Assembly (NCBI GenBank): GCA_004764695.1
Contig: SMSO01000025.1
Span: 2,687,102 to 2,751,101, forward strand
Reading direction: 5' to 3'
DNA: 64,000 nt
From: Schizochytrium sp. TIO01
Lineage: Eukaryota; Sar; Bigyra; Thraustochytrida; Thraustochytriidae
The position numbers and the translations under genes are program-made. The notes beneath the pieces were generated by a model. That model searched no databases, was not told the origin of the DNA, and saw only the letters and a program-made list of their open reading frames with translations. Below are positions 61,601-64,000 of the stretch, one piece after another. The first letter of the stretch is position 1, and each line of letters opens with the position of its first letter.

Positions 61601-61765
61601 AGATCTTTAGATTCTGTTATTTCTCTGCCGGCATCGGTTCAGGCCGTTTTCCCGGCGGTTACAACAAGCGGCCTTACCGCGTTTTTTAATTTTGGCTCAC
61701 GCTCTTTTCGATTTTCTGCACCTTCTCGTAATTACCACTCTGTGTTTCGTTCAGTGCATGTCTAA
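55634..61765 (+). CDS. F-box-like / LRR / armadillo / SPRY protein (main exon)
   Basis: The frame is open from a strong acceptor (TTTTTACTTTTCAG, ending 55633) to the stop; the first ATG is at 55853, giving 1,970 residues from there. The segment before that ATG encodes a Gln/Asn-rich stretch (HQQQLQDQSNN, QPQPQQQLQQ) and is probably translated. Counting from 55853: basic Ser-rich region (~1-150); acidic segment; F-box-like helix set (~233-270, LNNVLQYVSVREHVSLAQVS); leucine-rich repeats (~332-570, LKTLILDSCKNLTSLQGLG); armadillo/HEAT-type helices (~615-1315); His-rich patch YHHHPHHH (~1360); more helices; C-terminal SPRY domain (~1805-1962, YFEVELIDTF, SWGIKLGSQFQP, GTLTFTRNGRSLDSVI). An SCF-type substrate receptor or large scaffold is the best guess. 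Confidence 0.88.
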   Translation, partial: GKTAQNNNHTQQRNQHQQQLQDQSNNTSPQEDRRQEPQPQPQQQLQQTRSPPQNLQSTGAQQVLASSVSLISNMVRSNQLVCSPKKLQHRTSFASKLKLRKSSSQEPSSSQDSRRKLSSWRNKSGTASTTESTDCEDDEVDSTPLEPVKSKKKSFSQKIKRTMSKKWNSSRDRTNDRDSKHGSHENTDGVQALTQASESIEDAEKRGEDSWAEKRRSAESAAKRRSLRDAMEDLLENDKLPSELAFEESNESPEDDEEEDDAYDEDVLYDQLKRLSCKSPRSSRTNQRVATFNVLEAVVSHEDVSILNNVLQYVSVREHVSLAQVSHTFLEAVTLVPLRLDYSKRVIEYRLLERVFSTEQHSTRLSSWRVAGLYTAISELQTLFQVIDPADLKFIGLVNPRVRSLKQMSACVNLLRFELHGCETEIDLSPLLSLSNTLTGLSFLACNHIEDLKLVENLPHLRMLSVFRSARIDKLPDLSLCPNIEFLSAGECVDIAHLKPIRFLNHLQVLDLSFVRAVKSLDFLANATQLKTLILDSCKNLTSLQGLGHCGRSLEVLRLNNIMGLESLRGIESCHQLTSLEISSLILLKDLSPLESCEKLEDLLLLKCVHVRSLTPLWKSATSMRRLIISECRSLRSEDDVEVVEACSKLVVFECAGCHPTLLVGLMNSKRLNVLAAAENELPLLSVSDFEQVALPEIMRRLALFGDDKDEVVMAALRVVQACSANSVMLSLMIHEGVAEWLMSSLVSAEDATHSPSYAITLEILRTLSALLKFPDAASHVLGINDSVEQLAKRIVVSSRGSRDDLLEMDAMPGTTFEEERCTAEAARVLARVLQHTSGSERTTLTVRIINAGAPMAAVQVLSCATSMDRTRRPLILLLNTLLDHGAVEDFVCEDLALNLINHNLVPALLSASECCSIETQMLAVALLSSVSKAGRAGSTLVEVLCAQEGALGVLVALFNSTEDREVLRSIVDVLLETPPHLCKAVAGTPKLLSGMIACIDRELRFQERLHYSPQSDSSLMLLVINVLGVITRESAGALALIAEEQGIRVSIRHYPAGEIRNLEIMTSSQLVKDLHVVVLNGPSVTRVACARVIVNLAQHSEYFKSALIDLFRHSKAVKDIFMLAARGASSTTDTTAGLDLLLLLLEEPGVADIGARFSNALAHEFCKGMVKLAIESDAHLETVVHVIALLLASTSQRMVYTGVIVPLVTKVQKHKVQVQSRISRMLFRNRRRSSPSRISMSSQDSRSERTAALRFLVTLVKQEDNRDVLFAIGDVHVLENLVASLADDDRSCRDLAVCLLEAAMQVCVNPPPSQQKRFSGMEKILLQSFTRNPHLPRFSHITIQALTDLLDSGSPRARVASARLLAMVLSRNEELRASVMGNDFELTQSNIEGPHDSASDKESDDGISSSNASTVEDDEDGDTDGEGFGGHDYHHHPHHHQRIPSRQHNGSIGSIHDVDLPAPPPPVATAETSRWSQDFSLDTSFLKTLHYGLEQGIAAGGAIIRRERKLSASSEAGPSKVSQDDAENLLITLRNFLLDLSLSAVSTQMYALENDLESEVSAGCELLAALLEVDASRVQEFVLQPIVALLSGKTSTSEQNSSEEDLGDNITENVDMEEVVFTDVAEQERVVEVMWGLSNLNTNEIFDSLESLDAFSHLAEYISSDDSSSRIRRIGLRAIAKYIRGDVKKILRLDQESALLKRLLGEVIAENVEMYPAIVETFNGLQVRDFESSELASRLLDSGLLEAMQKWRAQLAEGGSERERNKPEIELGCFLFVPGMRAVSEAKYKISAAMSNESLSDLVAGLFNSEDCFEIRASLGRLLATIDSQFLDDTSELFRSTVAQSKSFDQLSSREMAYELEQLKYYPVAFNRVRGYPVPFQQEDIFRISVERWTTMAIKSHYPHTHVHLNHRRVYFEVELIDTFEADTVVGWVSDSFKSGVIRGFTSGGVNEDEDSWGIKLGSQFQPKDVVGLAADLDTGTLTFTRNGRSLDSVISLPASVQAVFPAVTTSGLTAFFNFGSRSFRFSAPSRNYHSVFRSVHV

Positions 61766-62049
61766 ATGAATCGTGACTACTTTTGATCATTGAGTTGTAT
61801 TATCAATTATGGTTTTACTTTACTGTTATCCAATACAATATTATTTTTCCTCTTGGCATTCGTGTAACTTTCTTGTAAAAATGTATACTTGCTTGACTTT
61901 GCTTTCAAGAAAATGTAAATGAACCCCTTAGCTTGGATAGTAGCACCTGGCTTATGGCTTTGCACAAAGTATTTAATAAGCATTTTTACTTTTTTAACTG
62001 CTCTCAACAACTGGCAAACATACAAGAGGTAAGTTATAAGCGTTTTCGA
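61766..62049. other. 3'-3' intergenic spacer
   Basis: 284 AT-rich bases between the SPRY protein gene (+) and the asparaginase fusion gene (-). No gene is seen. Confidence 0.6.
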
Positions 62050-63438
62050 TCATCTAGGGGTTCTGATAAATAAAGCGGAATCCGGATCCCGCTGAACTTG
62101 CGTCTCAACATCAGCAATTGGCATGACTTGGCCATTCATAGCAATATATACACCTGGTTCTTGTGCAGTTGACAATGCCCCGAGCGCAGTCCCAACATTG
62201 AAAAGAGCGTCTGAATTGCGAAATTTATAAGGACGTAAGGCACCAGTGACTACAATAATTGTTTCGTCCAGGTCTGGGAAGAGGTGATCATGCAGAAACT
62301 CTGCTGTTTCAATGAGAGTATCTGTGCCATGCGTAACAATTACTCGTTTAGCATCTACACGTTGAATCTCGTTTACAATGGCCAGACGGTCTCCCTCTGA
62401 AATATCTTGGCTATCTTTCCGGCACACGCTCGCAATAGAATAAGAAAAAGACCCAACAGCGTTAATATCCCTGAGGTCTCTCATGATGCTCAATACAGCT
62501 GGCTCGCCAATTTCAAAGGCATAGCCACCTGACAGCCGAGGATAATCCTTATCAATGGTCCCTCCAGTAGTGACAAATAACACATCTATGGAACTTATTC
62601 CAGCACTCGCAAACGAGGACGCATGGCTTGTGAAAGCACTTCGTGCGCTTGAAATTGTCGTGCGCGGGGTATTCCATGCACTTTCTATTGAAGTCATTCC
62701 CATAAACGAGTTACTGCGGTTTTGGGATATGACGCTAACATCCCCACCCCCAGCTGAGGTCTTAGAACCTGCAGCATTCGATATTGATGAGCTTGCTCGA
62801 CGAGCAACAACATTCGCAAGATCAGGAGAAACTAATTGCATAAGTTCTTCAATCCCAGGAAGTCGAATTGCACGTCTACTTCTGGCAAACTCGCGCACTT
62901 CGCGAACTGCATCGCTAAGAGCAACGAAATAGTGATGATGTACCCATAGAGCGGACACCGTACCCGTGCGGACCTGTCCTGATGCACAGAATATAACAAT
63001 CTTCTCGTTTGCCTTTTCCGCAGCATTTAAAGCCTGCAAAATTTTCGCTGTTGCAAGTTTGTCTTGCAAATTTGGCACGTGTTCAATGTGCGTTTTGTGC
63101 TCCGTACTTTGCGACCGCAACAGGTCTAGTAGTGGTTCTTCGTACATTGCGAGCTCACCTTCACTCAGCAACACCAGAAATCTTTGCGCGCATACTCTAT
63201 TCAGCCATGCCTGCACCTCCTCTGTGGCGATTTTTTTCCCGCGCGAGGAAATTCCTTCAGTACCTTCTCGAGTAGAGAGAACCGTTTGAGGTCGTTTCGG
63301 GGTCCCTGGAGCTGCAGCTGCCCAAACGATCTCATCTCTTCGACTCACCGGGGCCAGGTTGAACGAGTTTGCAGGTCTTTCCTGTTTCAGCGAACCCTTC
63401 ATTGTGTTGGACTTGTCATCATCCTCCCAGGCCTCCAT
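62050..63438 (-). CDS. dual-specificity-phosphatase-like domain fused to short asparaginase domain
   Basis: 462 residues from the ATG at 63438; a TTG frame extends to 63486. Residues ~70-215 resemble a dual-specificity phosphatase: the P-loop FCASGQVRTGTV keeps the C-X5-R-T signature, with HIEHVPNLQDK before it. A Ser-rich linker follows (~215-280). Residues ~282-462 match the short (~165-residue) bacterial asparaginase-like family: VLFVTTGGTIDKDY with the nucleophile Thr, RKDSQDIS, VIVTHGTDTLIETAEFL with the Thr-Asp pair, VVTGALRPYKFRNSDALFN and GVYIAMNGQVMP. The C-terminal subdomain of full-length asparaginases is absent, as in that short family. The activity and partner of the two domains are unknown. 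The asparaginase part may be of bacterial origin (inference). Confidence 0.88.
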   Translation of the reverse strand: MEAWEDDDKSNTMKGSLKQERPANSFNLAPVSRRDEIVWAAAAPGTPKRPQTVLSTREGTEGISSRGKKIATEEVQAWLNRVCAQRFLVLLSEGELAMYEEPLLDLLRSQSTEHKTHIEHVPNLQDKLATAKILQALNAAEKANEKIVIFCASGQVRTGTVSALWVHHHYFVALSDAVREVREFARSRRAIRLPGIEELMQLVSPDLANVVARRASSSISNAAGSKTSAGGGDVSVISQNRSNSFMGMTSIESAWNTPRTTISSARSAFTSHASSFASAGISSIDVLFVTTGGTIDKDYPRLSGGYAFEIGEPAVLSIMRDLRDINAVGSFSYSIASVCRKDSQDISEGDRLAIVNEIQRVDAKRVIVTHGTDTLIETAEFLHDHLFPDLDETIIVVTGALRPYKFRNSDALFNVGTALGALSTAQEPGVYIAMNGQVMPIADVETQVQRDPDSALFIRTPR

Positions 63439-63903
63439 AGTGCTGTTTGCCGCGGGGTCTTTGTCCGTCTCATGCACGATTTGCAATGTCTGTTATTTTT
63501 ATAATTTATAAAAATAAATAATAAAATCAAAAAATCAAGCCCTCAAAATCTTCCTTGAAAGCTCACGACTAAACAACCATACTCAGCTACTTCCACCGCT
63601 ATAACCTATTGTACAGATAGCTTTAGTCTACTTTATGTAGACCTATTTTTCACTTGTGTTGCTCATAGAATGGGAACAACAGCAGTTGAACATAATAAAC
63701 AGATGTAATGCACGCCATAGAAATACACCATACAAAAATACCCTACTTGTAGATCTTATACTCTACTTTAAAAGATTAAAATAGACAGGCAGTATGAGTC
63801 TATGAGACAGGTTTCAAGCGACGGATTCTCAACAAACCTCCATCCACCGTCTATAAAGCGACGCGTGGTGGAGCGGATCTGAGTACTTCACTTCTGCGCG
63901 AGG
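63439..63903. promoter_or_regulatory. divergent promoter region
   Basis: 465 bases between the asparaginase fusion gene (-) and the SPX gene (+). A TATA-like CTATAAAG at about 63850-63857 lies ~50 bases before the SPX ATG. On the minus strand, AATAACAG ends at 63488, just before the fusion-gene frame, and could be a 5' UTR intron acceptor. Confidence 0.45.
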
Positions 63904-64000
63904 ATGAAGTTTGGAAAACACTTTGAACGCGAACTGGTACGTTGGGACTGCAAAGAGGCTTCTCATCTTGCTCACAAAGAGTTTTCGTTCGTTCACAGGC
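63904..64000 (+). CDS. first exon of an SPX-domain gene, cut by window end
   Basis: ATG at 63904 encodes MKFGKHFEREL, the hallmark N-terminus of SPX domains (MKFGK...L-P-W), which sense inositol polyphosphates in phosphate homeostasis (XPR1, VTC, PHO-type proteins). The exon ends at 63936 with donor GTACGTTGG; a 62-base intron runs to the acceptor TTCACAG at 63998, after which only two bases remain. The frame also reads through the intron, but the peptide then loses the SPX pattern, which supports splicing. The remaining domains are outside the window. Confidence 0.65.
   Translation, partial: MKFGKHFERELVRWDCKEASHLAHKEFSFVHR

Overview
The window is nuclear DNA from an intron-poor protist. 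Spliceosomal GT-AG introns, long mostly single-exon genes of up to about 2,600 codons, AT-rich intergenic DNA full of microsatellites, and proteins found only in eukaryotes (RhoGEF, FOP/CEP43, SAM/ankyrin/IQ, F-box/LRR/SPRY, MBD4-type glycosylase, SPX) rule out a prokaryote. A centrosome/basal-body protein of the FOP type implies a cell with centrioles or flagella. Gene style and domain fusions resemble stramenopiles, perhaps a thraustochytrid or labyrinthulid, but that placement is inference. All clear reading frames use the standard code. Several open frames begin with TTG or GTG upstream of the first ATG; I used the first plausible ATG.

Layout. 1-2576: gene-poor, simple repeats and a possible F-box relic. 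2577-3551 (+): basic/acidic low-complexity protein of unknown function. 4397-5962 (-): C2H2 zinc-finger protein. 7829-9685 (+): RWD, two SANT domains and a CHY zinc finger. 10082-11323 (-): MBD4-like DNA glycosylase. 11933-19699 (-): 2,588-residue NDR-like hydrolase / IQ / SAM / ankyrin protein. 19700-24832: 5.1 kb without a supported gene. 24833-25918 (+): Q/N-rich protein. 26445-28613 (-): zinc clusters plus a fourfold DUF3395-like repeat. 29148-36848 (-): 2,566-residue FOP/CEP43-like protein with a huge acidic-serine repeat array. 38287-38940 (-): small hypothetical. 40150-43863 (+): double DH-PH RhoGEF with FYVE-like finger. 44042-48295 (-): tandem PhoD-like protein with degraded active sites. 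48606-49899 (+): protein kinase, for which I propose three exons. 50480-51622 (-): multispan membrane protein resembling AIG1/FAR-17a. 55634-61765 (+): F-box-like/LRR/ARM/SPRY protein with probable 5' exons from 54808. 62050-63438 (-): dual-specificity-phosphatase-like domain fused to a short asparaginase domain. 63904-end (+): first exon of an SPX-domain gene.

There is no operon-like logic; neighbours are unrelated in function. Recurrent themes are multidomain scaffold proteins, several of them probable pseudoenzymes (NDR-like domain without a nucleophile, PhoD-like domains without metal ligands, a second DH domain without its core motif), and signalling/cytoskeletal proteins. Introns, where I can place them, are short and lie at the 5' ends of genes, so single-frame annotation would lose the N-termini of at least three genes.
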